Of a DNA stretch of 60,923 nt, positions 11,584 through 22,285 are shown one piece after another. Both the position numbers and the translations under genes were made by a program. This DNA is from Plantago elongata (taxonomy: Eukaryota > Streptophyta > Magnoliopsida > Lamiales > Plantaginaceae), in NCBI GenBank assembly GCA_036897095.1, contig JAYMSP010000279.1:1-60923 (forward strand). The letters are read 5' to 3'. The notes below the pieces were generated by a model, which ran no database searches, was not told the origin of the DNA, and was given only the letters and a program-made list of their open reading frames with translations. Each line of letters opens with the position of its first letter. Positions within the stretch are counted from its first letter, which is position 1.

Positions 11584-14500
11584 ATGATGAAGGATGATAA
11601 TGAGTTTGATTCCTTACTGGATGAGATCGAGACATCATCATTCAACCTGCAAGCCCATCTACAGTATGAACAGAATAGTACTCATAATGTTGCTGTTGAT
11701 CATTATGGTCATGCATCTTATATGAGTGTGATGCCAGATATCAACAGTCATGGTCTTGGTCAAGGCTATGGTGTTTATGATGATGATGATGAGTACATGA
11801 GAGTTTTGTCAGCATCTCCTTCCCCTGTGACTATGAACGGTGGCCTTGTACATTCATCTCGTGGTTCTTCGTCCTCCGGTTTGTTCCCCGGCTCGCTGTC
11901 TCTGGGTACCGAGGACCTTAGTAGGCCATACTTGAATGGAATTCCAACCGATCTCGAAAAGGCCAATAGTGGGAATTTAGCCAGTTATGGGAATGGTTTT
12001 GTTGATGAGAATATTTCCGTGGATTTTGGCAGGAAGATGTGTATAGGTGGTGGTGTTAGATCTCCTAATAGGGTTGTTGGGATGAATTCTGGGAGATATA
12101 GAGGTTGTGATGATCTAAGGAATACATTGCCAGAGTATAATGGATTTAGTCTACCTCTCTCAGGAAGGCCTTTGAGTCGACAAGGGTATGTTGATTCAGC
12201 ATTGCTGCTGGAGATGCAGCGTGCGGGATCAAGATTTGCTTCACCGTATTCCCCGGGATCAAGATTTGCTTCACCGTATTCCCCTGGGCTGTCGGATCCG
12301 TTTGTTAGTCGCTCTGATTATGCACACTCTAGTGGTTTGAATCCTCAATATTTTAGGAGCAATGTGGTGGCTGCTAACAATAGCTTTCCAATGGGATATG
12401 GCTTGTCGGACGTTTCCTCCAGTAGAGCTGATCTTGCTGATACTAGGTTGAACCGTCCGCGAAATGGATATCTATCTGATGCTTATTGGGCACCTAATGT
12501 GATGGTTCCACAGTGTAATGAAGAGAATGCTGCATTTCATTACCAGGCTTCGCCGTTGTCTAGTAGAAGAAACACGGTGCCTTCTCATGTTAGACTGTCT
12601 CAGGGAGTTGAAGCCTTTTGTGGAGATGATAGTTTGATCATTCAGGGGCAAGGTGCTGCTAATCACGGGATGAAAAGACATGTGCGTTCTTCTCGAGGGA
12701 GGGAGAGTGGTGCGAAGATTTATTCTCCTCTGCCCCAGCTAGCTAAATGTGGCTCCCTGGCAGACGTTAAAGGATGCATATATGCGTTAGCGAAAGATCA
12801 AAATGGTTGCAGGTTCTTGCAGAAAGTGTTTGATGAAGGATCTCCTCGAGACGTGCATATGATATTCGGTGAGATAATAGACCATGTGGATGAACTCATG
12901 ACGAATGCTTTTGGAAATTATCTCATGCAAAAATTGTTGGAGGTGTGCAATGAGGAGCAGAGAACGCACATACTGCTCAGGGTGTCGAAGGAGCTTGTGA
13001 GGATCTCCCTGAACACACATGGGTATGTTCATCACCTTCTTTTTGCATATTTTGATGTAAAAGTGTCTGTTTACCAATGTCTTCTTGAATCAGAACTCGT
13101 GTGGTACAAAAGTTAATTGAGACGCTCAAAACAAGGCGTCAGATTTTGCTCGTGGTTTCCGCTCTGGAGCCTGGTTTTCTGGCGCTTATCAAGGACTTGA
13201 ATGGTAATCATGTTATACAGAAGTGCCTGCAATCCTTCAGCAGTGAAGACAGTAAGGTGATTACTCTCAAAATGTTTTGTATATTGCATGTTTCTATACC
13301 ATTACTTCTGTCAATATAATTTTATTACACATGGAAATTTTCTTATTAGTAGCAGTAGTAGTTTATCATCAGATTTTACCTTCAGAAGTTCTGCATCACC
13401 ATTGCATCATGTTGTTTACATTCTTTTGGCACTCCTTTGTGATCTGATTGTGATATACTACATGTTAATGAACTCTTACTGAAGGGTGAAGTTTGTACGC
13501 ATACGTTTCTGTTGTGTTCTTATTAGTTTATCATATCTTGAGAAGTTTGATGCATTGAGCAATATTCCTGCACTGGAGACCAATATCGTGAAACATTTGA
13601 GAAGTCAGGTGATAATCATGGTGAACCAATGGTCCAGAATATTACATTTGAATTTACTAAAAGCTTTTCGATTCTTGATTTATGTTGCTGCTGCTAAGTA
13701 CTGTTGTTGAAATAGCATCACATCATTGCTGTTAAATTGTTGTATCTGCAGTTCATTTATGTTGCTGCTGCAAAATACTGTGTCGAAATAGCATCACATC
13801 AACATGGATGTTGTGTTCTGCAACGTTGCATCAGTCATTCAACTGGAGAGCATCAAGAGAACTTGGTTGCACGGATAGCAGCTGATGGAATTCTACTTGC
13901 TCAAGATGCATATGGGTAACCAAACTATTATATTTGTGCAGCAGATGCACTTGCACTAAACATAAGCTGGTTTTAACTTTTAACTCAAATATCTTCTGTT
14001 TGTATTTAGTTCTCAATATTCTTACCACGCTACTCATAGCTATTGATTTATCACACTTGATAGTTGAAACGATAATCTAGTTCTTTGCATTTTCTTCCTT
14101 ATTTTTCTTGCACAAGTTTAGACATGACACTTTTTGTATCTGTATTTGTTCTAGGACTATTTGCTATTCTATTACCTAATAGATGAGTACTTTTATGTGG
14201 CATGCAGAAACTATGTCATTCAGTATCTTTTGGAGCTCCAGATCCCATCTGCACTTTCCAAATTGAATGCCCTGTTTCAGAATAACTATGCGCAGCTCTC
14301 TATGCAAAAGTTCAGTAGTCATGTTGTGGAAAAATGCCTTACGGTCTGTAGTGACGACGTTGTGTCAAGGATCATCCATGAATTGCTCTCGGCTACGTAC
14401 TTCGAGCATTTGCTTTCAGACCCGCATGCAAATTATGTTGTTCAGACAGCTCTCCAGGTTTCTCAGGTATGCCATCTCATTAGGGTAGCTAATTCTTATG

Positions 14501-14700
14501 GTTTCCGATAAATTAGAAATTGTATCCCTGGCCCGTCCATTACTTTACATGACTTGTTTTACTAAAGATATCTCTATTGAATCTGAAATCAGGGGCCCCT
14601 GCATAACTCACTGGTTGATGCAATTGAATCCCACAAAGCAGTCTCACGCAACAGCCCGTATTCCAAAAGGATTTTCTCTCATAAGCTTTTGAAGAGGTGA
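11584..14700 (+). CDS. Pumilio-family RNA-binding protein (PUM12-like), 710 aa
   Basis: Five exons (11584-13022, 13094-13256, 13752-13915, 14208-14466, 14593-14700) join in frame to 711 codons. Residues 1-385 are a low-complexity, Ser/Gly-rich region, with no fold seen. From about 386 to the end lie eight PUF repeats. Their recognition helices read GCRFLQ, GNYLMQ, GTRVVQ, GNHVIQ, GCCVLQ, GNYVIQ, SSHVVE and ANYVVQ. By the established PUF code (repeat 8 reads the first base) these predict UGUA followed by an AU-rich half, the classical Pumilio site. Known family members act in the cytoplasm, binding 3' UTRs to repress translation or promote decay. The layout (long N-terminus, C-terminal PUF domain) resembles the Arabidopsis PUM7-PUM12 group. 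Introns fall between PUF repeats. The start is the first ATG of the long exon (ATGATG). The 5' leader probably extends to about 11000 and may contain an intron. Confidence 0.93.
12226..12285 (+). repeat. In-frame 30-bp duplication within the Pumilio N-terminal region
   Basis: A 30-bp unit coding for GSRFASPYSP occurs twice in perfect tandem (12226-12255 and 12256-12285). It adds ten residues to the disordered N-terminus without changing frame. The two copies are identical, so the duplication is recent. It could be length-polymorphic. Confidence 0.85.
13674..13725 (+). repeat. Decayed duplicate of the start of Pumilio exon 3, inside the intron
   Basis: The first ~50 bases of exon 3 (13752-13801, beginning TTCATTTATGTTGCTGCTGC) are present 79 bp upstream in the intron with about five differences. 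The intronic copy has lost the AG acceptor and carries a frame change before GAAATAGC, so it cannot replace the exon. It looks like an ~80-bp tandem duplication across the splice acceptor, after which the upstream copy decayed. Confidence 0.75.
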
Positions 14701-15729
14701 TATGTACAACTGTTCTTTCTTTGTTGTTGTTCTCTTATTCAACTCATTTTCATTGCTCCTCTAGCACTGGAAACTGGTACGTCACTTCATGCTTGCTGAG
14801 AGCCGGATCGTTTGTCATTTTGGCTTTGTAAAACTCTTCTCTTTGCCTCATAAAAGAGTGTAAATTATGATAGCCCCATAATGCTTCTAGCTAGTCAGTT
14901 GCGTGAAGATTAGTGTCGCACTGTACTATGTTTCTTTTTTGTCGCGAATGTACCCAGCAAACACTTCATCTCTACTGCTTGCTCATGGGTTTTGTTTCAG
15001 CAATTTGTCTGTGTAATAATATGTGTATTAAGTAATGGAAACGCTCTGTTCCCAGCATCGTATTAGCCGTTTATCAACTTTGATGTTCCTTGTTACTTAT
15101 GTGTGTTCTAATTCACACAAAGCGTTCTTCATCTGTTAATAGTTGCGCTAGTCTGTGCACGTTTTGGTGCTTGATAGCGCAAAGCATGCTCCAGGTATTC
15201 TTAAAGCAGGACTTGAGTGGTTCATCATTCATGCATGCTGAGGTGATTAATGTGATTAACTTATGACCAAAAAACTCCTTAAGATCTCATTTATGTAAAA
15301 TACCGTTAAAGATTTCATTTAAATTTTAAAACTCGAATCAAATATGTAAAAAAGTGTATATTGGATATGTACACATTTTAAAGTATAAAGTAATAAATCA
15401 GAAGTTATTAGTACTGTTAGATTTAATTAGTCTAATTTTTTATAAGTGTATTAAAATTATCACAAGAGACACGTAAACACCTTAATTATAATTTAAACGG
15501 TTGGATTGCTATTTTCTTAATTCGAGGTGAATTAGATATCACGAGTTAATAATTTATTGATGAAATAAAAAATTATTTTGATATACTAACTATCTTGTAC
15601 ATATGTTAATTTTAATTAGTATAGTTTTAAACGTCACATTTGTATCTTATTCAGTCACATTTGTATCTTATTCAGACATATTTAATATTCAAACAAATGG
15701 TGAGTTTAACGTCTAATCGAGAAATTTTA
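14701..15729. other. Pumilio 3' UTR and AT-rich spacer
   Basis: About 14701-15060 is probably the 3' untranslated region (T-rich, no frames). The rest is AT-rich spacer with a short tandem of CACATTTGTATCTTATTCAG near 15637-15676. No gene is seen. Confidence 0.4.
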
Positions 15730-15889
15730 GTGGCTGTTTGGATGGGGATTTGAATATCCTCCATTTGGCTCGATGAACAATGATTTGGCCTAAAATACAC
15801 TTAAAATACCCCACTCAAATGTCCATCCAAACACAATTTTCACCAAAATCCATCCAAATACCCACTTAAATGTCCATCCAAACAGACAC
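15730..15889. mobile_element. Tourist-like (PIF/Harbinger) MITE, 160 bp
   Basis: The ends are GTGGCTGTTTGGATGG and CCATCCAAACAGACAC, inverted repeats with 15 of 16 matches. They are flanked on both sides by TTA (15727-15729 and 15890-15892), the three-base target duplication of PIF/Harbinger elements. A diverged copy of the same family lies at 55188-55345. No coding capacity. Confidence 0.85.
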
Positions 15890-16081
15890 TTATATTTTTC
15901 TGAAACTGATTAAGTTTTGTACATGTTAATAGATCGTACTCCCTTCGTCCCGAAAAAATTTATATGAGTTTTATAATGAGTTGAATTAAGTTCACAGTAT
16001 GTATTATTCATTTGTAGAATTATAAATTGATCCAATTTAAGTTTTAATTAGTTCACTTAAATACTGAGAAAAAACTCTGAT

Positions 16082-16159
16082 TTACGGTCGAGTCTTACAA
16101 GTCCATTGATGGGAGTTTGATACCGCCACGTAAAGTTTGGCAAAAACTCGACCGTAAAA
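16082..16159. repeat. Perfect 13-bp inverted repeat with ~50-bp spacer
   Basis: TTTACGGTCGAGT and its exact complement ACTCGACCGTAAA face each other about 50 bp apart, upstream of the LNK1-like transcription unit. This could be a small MITE remnant or a regulatory stem. No target duplication was found. Confidence 0.6.
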
Positions 16160-16510
16160 GTGTTACAAAACCGAAAGGCCAACCACGATCTCAAAAGTCT
16201 AAACACAAAACATTAAAATAAGCCCAAGTAAAAACAAACCCGTAACCAACAAGCATTAAAATAATCAATTCAAAATCCAGCAAATACACCACTGAAATCT
16301 ATACTCTACAAGCACCACCACGTTTCGGCCCAATCCACTATTTACAAGTTGAGAACAGAAAACAGCAAGACGTCTAATCCACCGACACGTACCCTCGAAG
16401 CCACATGGACCAATAGGCTCACAGAAACAGATCGTATCTCGACCCGGCCTCTCAACCACGAATTCAGATACCCACCCGACTCACTGCCGCCTCCCAATTG
16501 ATTTACTCTC

Positions 16511-16516
16511 CACGTG
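16511..16516. promoter_or_regulatory. G-box CACGTG in the LNK1-like promoter
   Basis: TCTCCACGTGGCGCC contains a perfect CACGTG palindrome about 50-100 bp before the probable transcript start. G-boxes are established binding sites for PIF/HY5-type light regulators in plants, and LNK genes are light-induced. Use at this gene is inferred from position only. Confidence 0.5.
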
Positions 16517-16922
16517 GCGCCTTCTCCGTGACTGCCTTTTTTTCGATATTAAACAATAAATATTGCCCCCTAATTTTCTAACCATTTTTTTTTTCCTTCT
16601 CTCTGCCTTTCACCTCATTTTCAAAGAATTTCTTCTCTCTCCTATAGAACCTGCTAGATTCGTCGTTGCGAGCCTTAGGGTTTTTACTTGCTTGGACTTG
16701 AGTTTGGAGGTGTTTGAGTCAGGTGGATTGTTCGAGGTTTGTGGTTGCGAGGTGAGGCTTAGTTAGTATAGATTGTTGGAAGTGTTTGTGTTACTGGATT
16801 TGTAGTCAGATTTGGATTGTGTGGTTGTTTTGATCAAATTGAAGTCGATAGTGTGTAGATCGGAGCTTCATGATGATTTTTTGTGCTGTGTGAAATGGAA
16901 TTTGTGCCAGCTGACTGTTGGA

Positions 16923-16931
16923 AGATATTTG
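16923..16931 (-). promoter_or_regulatory. Evening-element-like site
   Basis: AGATATTTG is the complement of CAAATATCT, one base from the evening element AAAATATCT bound by CCA1/LHY/RVE proteins. It lies in the leader or first intron of the LNK1-like gene. LNK genes elsewhere are clock-controlled through such sites, but a nine-base near-match can occur by chance. Confidence 0.3.
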
Positions 16932-17315
16932 TTGTCTATTCTTCTGGTCTATGATTTTGTCTGCTTCATTTGAGCTGTGTTCGTGATGACGTGAATAGAG
17001 ACTGATTGTATTGTAGATTTTGTTGAGTGTTGAGTTTCTGATAGCTGAAGAAGTTAGAGCTTGGATTTCATATGTTTGATTTGAGCTGCTTTAGTCTATA
17101 TTTAGGTTGCCTTATGCTGAAGAAATGTGTTTGTGATGCTTGATTTTTCATAGCGGTTTCGCTACTCTGTATTTTTTTGTGGTTTAGAATATTAAGTAGT
17201 TTGTATTTTGCAGAAGTGATGTATTTAATGTGCTTCTGATATTTTTGGTTTTGTGCGTATTAGGTGAATTTCAGATATTGTACGTGGCAACTGGTAAGGG
17301 AAAGGATTCGACGTA

Positions 17316-17371
17316 ATGATGAAAATCCCATACGGTTTAAGTGCTGGATGAATGCTTGGAGGAATGTCTGA
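17316..17371 (+). promoter_or_regulatory. Two short upstream ORFs in the LNK1-like leader
   Basis: ATGATG at 17316 opens an 11-codon frame ending in TGA at 17349-17351. That TGA shares bases with a second ATG at 17348, whose 7-codon frame ends at 17369-17371, beyond the main ATG at 17364. An in-frame ATG at 17352 would add four residues (MLGG) to the protein. Such overlapping uORFs usually lower translation of the main frame (established principle). They lie in the same exon as the start codon, so they should be in the mRNA. Confidence 0.6.
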
Positions 17372-20300
17372 TTTGTGCATGTATGAGGTAATTTCCCCTT
17401 TCTTTTGTTGATTCTGAGCATCTTGTCACGATGGTGGAGAGGTCAAAAAACACTATCCTATTGTTTGCCGTCTAACTCTCACCGAGGTTAGATTGGGAGG
17501 ATTAATTTTTATCTTCTAGGCATCTGAAGATGGCAAAAACCCGAAAACTCATTGAGATTGTTGTCATCTACTGCACACTCCCTCTGTTTTTTTTTTTTTT
17601 TTTTTTTTGGCGGAGGTGGGGTGACACTGAAATATTGCTGTGCACTGTTGTTAAGGCTAACATTTTTGTTTTATTTCACAAGCATTTTATGTCCCTGTAT
17701 AGCATTATAGAACGTAGGTTATCTGAGCACCAGTATATTAGTCAAATATGTGACATAGTTTAATTAGTAGAGCCACTTCATCCATGCCCCAGGATGAATA
17801 TTTGTAATGCTTCTGAAAGTGTCTAGTTTGTTTTCAGACTACATAATTGTCTGCATTGTTACAAATTTTGAGCAAGATGTTTTACTCTTGCGGATTTCTG
17901 TATTTCCGGCTAGCCCTTGGAGCTGGAAACAATAGCAATTTGCTTGCAAATAAACCACTTCTGGTTTCTTGATTTCCTTGGGTACTAGAACTTGAGATAT
18001 GCTGTAGTTTACTCACTGTATGGAAGTATTCTCTACAGCTAAGATTATGTCACTGCTATTTCAGTTTGAAGAGACTGCCTGGGGTGAATTTTGCCGAAGT
18101 GACGATCATATAGTTCCGCACCCTAGTTTGGGACACTCCAATGTTCATTCCACCCTGGGTAGTGGTCACAAGAAACCTCGCTGTGAAGTAACTAAAAGTA
18201 CAAATAATACTGGAGATAGATCTAGACATGAAGAACATATAAAAGATGAATCGGGCTCTCCGACTATGAATAAGAGGAGCACGGTGCTAGGCAAGGCCCC
18301 ATTGCCTCAGACACCAACTGGTGTATATCCTTCTCCTCCCGACAGTGAATCAATTAAAGAAGCATCGAGTGCAGCTTCTGATAATGACAGATCATTATGT
18401 CCTGGCTTCAAAAGCAACAATGCCGACTCAAATGGCAGCGAGTCATGTGATACAGCTCTCAATGACAAAACAGGTGCAGTGGACAACAGCTCTTTCAATT
18501 ATACACTTGGAGATGCAACCCAGACAGGCAATACTCTCGATTTCTTGGGAAATGCTGAGGAAAAGGACACTAATGAGTTTATGTATTATGGTTGGCCTGA
18601 AATAGGGAACTTTGAAGATGTTGATAAAATGTTCAGGTAATGCTGAGCCCTTATTGATTTAGATTTGCAAGATCTGTTCTTCCTGCATTTTTGCTCATAG
18701 CTCTCCTCTTCCTTCCAGGAGCTGTGATTCGACATTCGGTTTTGGAGCTAGTAGAGAGGATGACTTGGGTTGGTTTTCATCGGCTGTTGGTACACCAGGG
18801 TCAGGGGATGTATTGGATTCAAATTGTAGGTTTCCAAGTCCATTGTCAAAAATGCCACAAAATATTGCAGAAAACCAAGAGTCCTCCAAAAGCTACTCTA
18901 TCAATGATGTGTCCATGGCTAGTGGACCTATCAGCTTCAAAGATGGTTCCTGGGCTTCAGAGGATTCTGATCCATATGTGTCTTTTGTGAATGGGCCTGA
19001 TATTACTGGCGACGGGGATAAGGTCATCCCTAAAGAACAGGTGAACACATGATGATCTATTTTTTATCACTGTTCCTCTCCTCTTTGGTTTCTTAAAGCT
19101 TTTCATCTAAGCACCACTATTCACTTCTGTTTGTAGTTTTGTCCAGTTATGCATATATTGAAAAACTATGTGTTGTCTATTAAGAGTCAATCGATCAGAA
19201 AATAATAAGTAAACCTTTTGTTTCATGCATTTGCCAGACTAGCGATCCAAAAAAGCAGCCTGTTTTACACAACCAGCCAATGGGAAAAGCAGAACAGTAT
19301 TTTAGAGATGGTAGTTGCAATCATGATGGTTACCTATCAAGTGACGTACTGCAGCAGTCTCCTGTGACTACTGCTTATCAGGCTTCCCCATCTGTGTGTA
19401 TGCATCAGGAACAACTAGCTTCAAGTTCAGATTATGCGCATAAACAGAATGCTATCGCTTATGCACATACAGATAACCGTTTGTTATTCAAATCACCCTC
19501 GGTGAACTCACTCCTATGTGCTGTCAAATCTGAGACAAATGGCTTGTCATCCCTTTCGCCAAGAGATTCATCCTGTGGATCCAGTCAATTAACTGCTGTA
19601 GCTGGGGTTGGAAGGAGACAAATGATGCGGAAGTCTAATGTTAGTCAGACTTCCAAGGATAGTGCTTTAAAGAATGCGAGCATGACAATGCAGCAGTCCA
19701 TTTGTGATTCTGGGTTGGAAGAAAAGAGAGCTCACTCTTTCGAGAACCATAATGATGTTGAAGGGATCAGATTGGTTGTTCCAGCAGAATTAGGCTCATC
19801 AAATGTACCAGAGAGCTCTACAATGAGTTCGGGCTTGCATGATAGTTCACTTGAAGCAGTTAGTTTTCGCCAGCTTCAGCATGTGACCGAACAGGTATAA
19901 CTTTTTTCTCGAGAATCAAAAGAGGTGGAAAATCTTACGGGGTATTTGATTTACTGCCATTGTTACATACCTATTTCACTACTGTCTAGTTACATACCTA
20001 TTTCTGTCTACTTGGGTTTTCTGAACTGTGATTGTGTCTTTGATCATGTGATTCATACAATAGGTCTATCCATCTACTGTTAGAACTTAGAAGTCTTAGA
20101 TATAATTGGTTTGCTAATTCAATTGGAATCTGCACGAATAATGTCTTACATAAATGATATTTCTGAAGGAAAAGAGAATTCAAAAGAGAAATGAAGATGT
20201 TTCAAGTGCATATCTGCAATTATAATTTAAGCTTTCTGCATTTTGGATCCAAAGGGCATCTGGGTAAAAAAATAATCTTAAAGCAATGTTTTATGCTATG

Positions 20301-21247
20301 GATGATAAAAGATATGGAGTACTGTAAATAAATAACAATGAAATGTTTTTCAATGCCAATCGTAATGTAGCTGTATACGTGCGGCTGAACTGTGATCTTC
20401 CCTTATAGCTTCTTGCTATGCTATAAAGTCCATGTATTGACATCCTTTCTGTTCTCTATGCTTTGGCTCAGTTGGATTTGAGAACGAAGTTATGTATAAG
20501 GGACAGTTTATACCGTCTGGCTCGGAGTGCAGAGCAGAGACATGCAACCTTGAACGGGACTCTCATGGGTGAAGGATCAAATACGTACGTCATTATTTTC
20601 ATGGCTTGCCATTATGTTTATTCTGCCACCTTCCAGAAAAGGCCTCGACAAAGTTGTCATTTTTGTATGCATGTACTATAGTAGATGTTTATTTGAGAGT
20701 TATAAGTTGCAGAAGTTTCTGCAAATCTCCTCAAGTATTATCTAATGACCTCTCTCTTTTACATGTACCAGTTTCATCGATATGGAGACAGATACAAATC
20801 CTATAGACCGTTCGATTGCACACTTATTATTTCACAGACCCTCAGAGTCTTCTGCTTATCCTGTTCAGGACTCACTGCTGTTGGATTCACCTGTTGTGGT
20901 AAGCTGTTTATGAAGTTTTTTTTGTTCATGTAGATGTTTGTGACCCTTGCATTCTGCTGGTGCCTAACACCCGTTTGTTGATACTAAAGTTTGATTTCAT
21001 CTTTGTTAAAATTTCTGTGAGAAAAATCCATATCGAGAAAGAGAATCCGTGCAGCATTTTGTCACGAAAATTTTGGCATACTATGTGCACATATTGTGCA
21101 TGAAGTTACCCCAATCCCTGTAGATTGCATGTTTGACATATGGTGATGATGATGCAAGCAGCTGACATTATTGTGTCCTTGTAGCAGCAGGTTCATGGGT
21201 CAAGTGCGCAAGAAACTGCATCTAAGATGGAGATAGCCGATGGCTAA
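17364..21247 (+). CDS. LNK1: LNK1-like night-light-inducible, clock-regulated coactivator, 625 aa
   Basis: Seven coding exons (17364-17387, 18065-18636, 18719-19040, 19238-19894, 20472-20584, 20772-20898, 21185-21247) sum to 626 codons. LNK hallmarks are all present. The N-terminus MSDLCMYEFEETAWGEF is followed by DDHIVPHP. An EIGNFEDVDKMFRSCDSTFG block lies near 188-207. C-terminal blocks read TKLCIRDSLYRLARSAEQRH (about 530-549) and TNPIDRSIAHLLFHRP (571-586). The MSDL start favours LNK1 over LNK2. Known LNK proteins lack DNA-binding domains; in the nucleus they bind RVE8/MYB-like factors and activate evening genes such as PRR5 and TOC1. The first coding exon is only 24 bp and follows a leader with uORFs, probably with at least one 5' UTR intron (transcript start about 16560-16650). 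The last exon has three successive in-phase AG acceptors (TAGCAGCAG), so one or two Gln may vary. Confidence 0.93.
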
Positions 21248-22285
21248 CTGTGTTAGTGTACTAATGCATGAGCATACAGAAGGATGTGCAATGTGTATAG
21301 AAATGGGCTTACGCAGGGGCCTAATAGTCTTGTATTTCATGTATACCTTTAGTTTATGGTTCTTTCTTAATCTGCCATGATACGCAACCTGGTAACAGTT
21401 TGCATGAGTTGTTTTGTTTATCTCACTCTTCCTACACTCTTACTACTTACAACCCTGTGATTTGGAGCGAGCTTTTGCTGATGCAACAACCCTCGCCTAT
21501 GTTTTGTATAAAATCTTCTGCTTGGTGTAATCACATATTTGGTCCTAGTTTTCAATATTTTCAACAGTTTTGTCTATCTGGTCAACTAATCTGTGGATGG
21601 GATTGAAGCATGGGTGGCGTTGGACTGATGGTGAAGTTTTGAAAGGATACTGCTTCTCCATTCTTGCCTGTCTTGGCATCATAAGCTACGGTTCAACCAG
21701 CTCAGAAATAACTTGTTTCACTCTGACAGAAGTGGAAGACTTGTTTCAACTGAGGCATGATATATACGCTTCCATATTGTGTGCTAATTTAGCTTTGTTT
21801 ATCGGATCCAACCATCTAAAATGGTAAAACCTATGAATTACGTTATGTAGGCACAAGGCCAATTGTAAAGTTGCACATGTCAGGTATAGAGCTATCAGGA
21901 AGGTGCACTTGCAGTTCAGAATAACACAACAAAACAAGTGTAACACAAAGCGGCTTTGGCAAATATTGAATGCATAATACCTGTTACACAGTTATGTGCC
22001 AGAACGCACTGAAGAAGGAAGCTGCAGTTTAGCTTTTCAGAGCATACAACTTGGGTATCTAATCAAAATCTAACATGATAACAAGTGCCAAATTCACGCA
22101 GAGGACCTCAATAATAGTAGTCACGAGACTGGATTCTTTGCAGCTCGTGAGCACAATCTAACACCATCAGCATGTGGGATTATGCACACTTCAACACTGT
22201 TTGCAAGTGGAATAGCTCTGGAGCATAGACCACATCCTACGGATCAAGACAGACCAAACTCGACGATGTGATAGCAGCCATTTTG
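21248..22285. other. Convergent 3' UTRs of the LNK1-like and zinc-ribbon genes
   Basis: The two genes converge here, with stops at 21247 (+) and 22286 (-). The ~1-kb spacer shows no gene. Frames at 21400-21827 have no family resemblance and lie in probable 3' UTR or spacer sequence. Confidence 0.5.

Noticed and set aside
15948-15965. ACTCCCTTCGTCCCGAAA resembling a Stowaway end
   Set aside because: No matching inverted end or TA-flanked partner was found within several hundred bases; at most a solo remnant.
16563-16766. 67-codon frame in the LNK1-like leader
   Set aside because: Low-complexity 5' UTR sequence; no similarity to any protein I know. Kept only as probable leader DNA.
17587-17608. 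Run of 22 T in the first LNK1-like intron, considered as a retrogene tail
   Set aside because: No processed gene copy or target duplication is adjacent; simple homopolymer.
21400-21827. Two plus-strand frames after the LNK1 stop
   Set aside because: Overlapping, no family resemblance, located in the convergent 3' UTR spacer.
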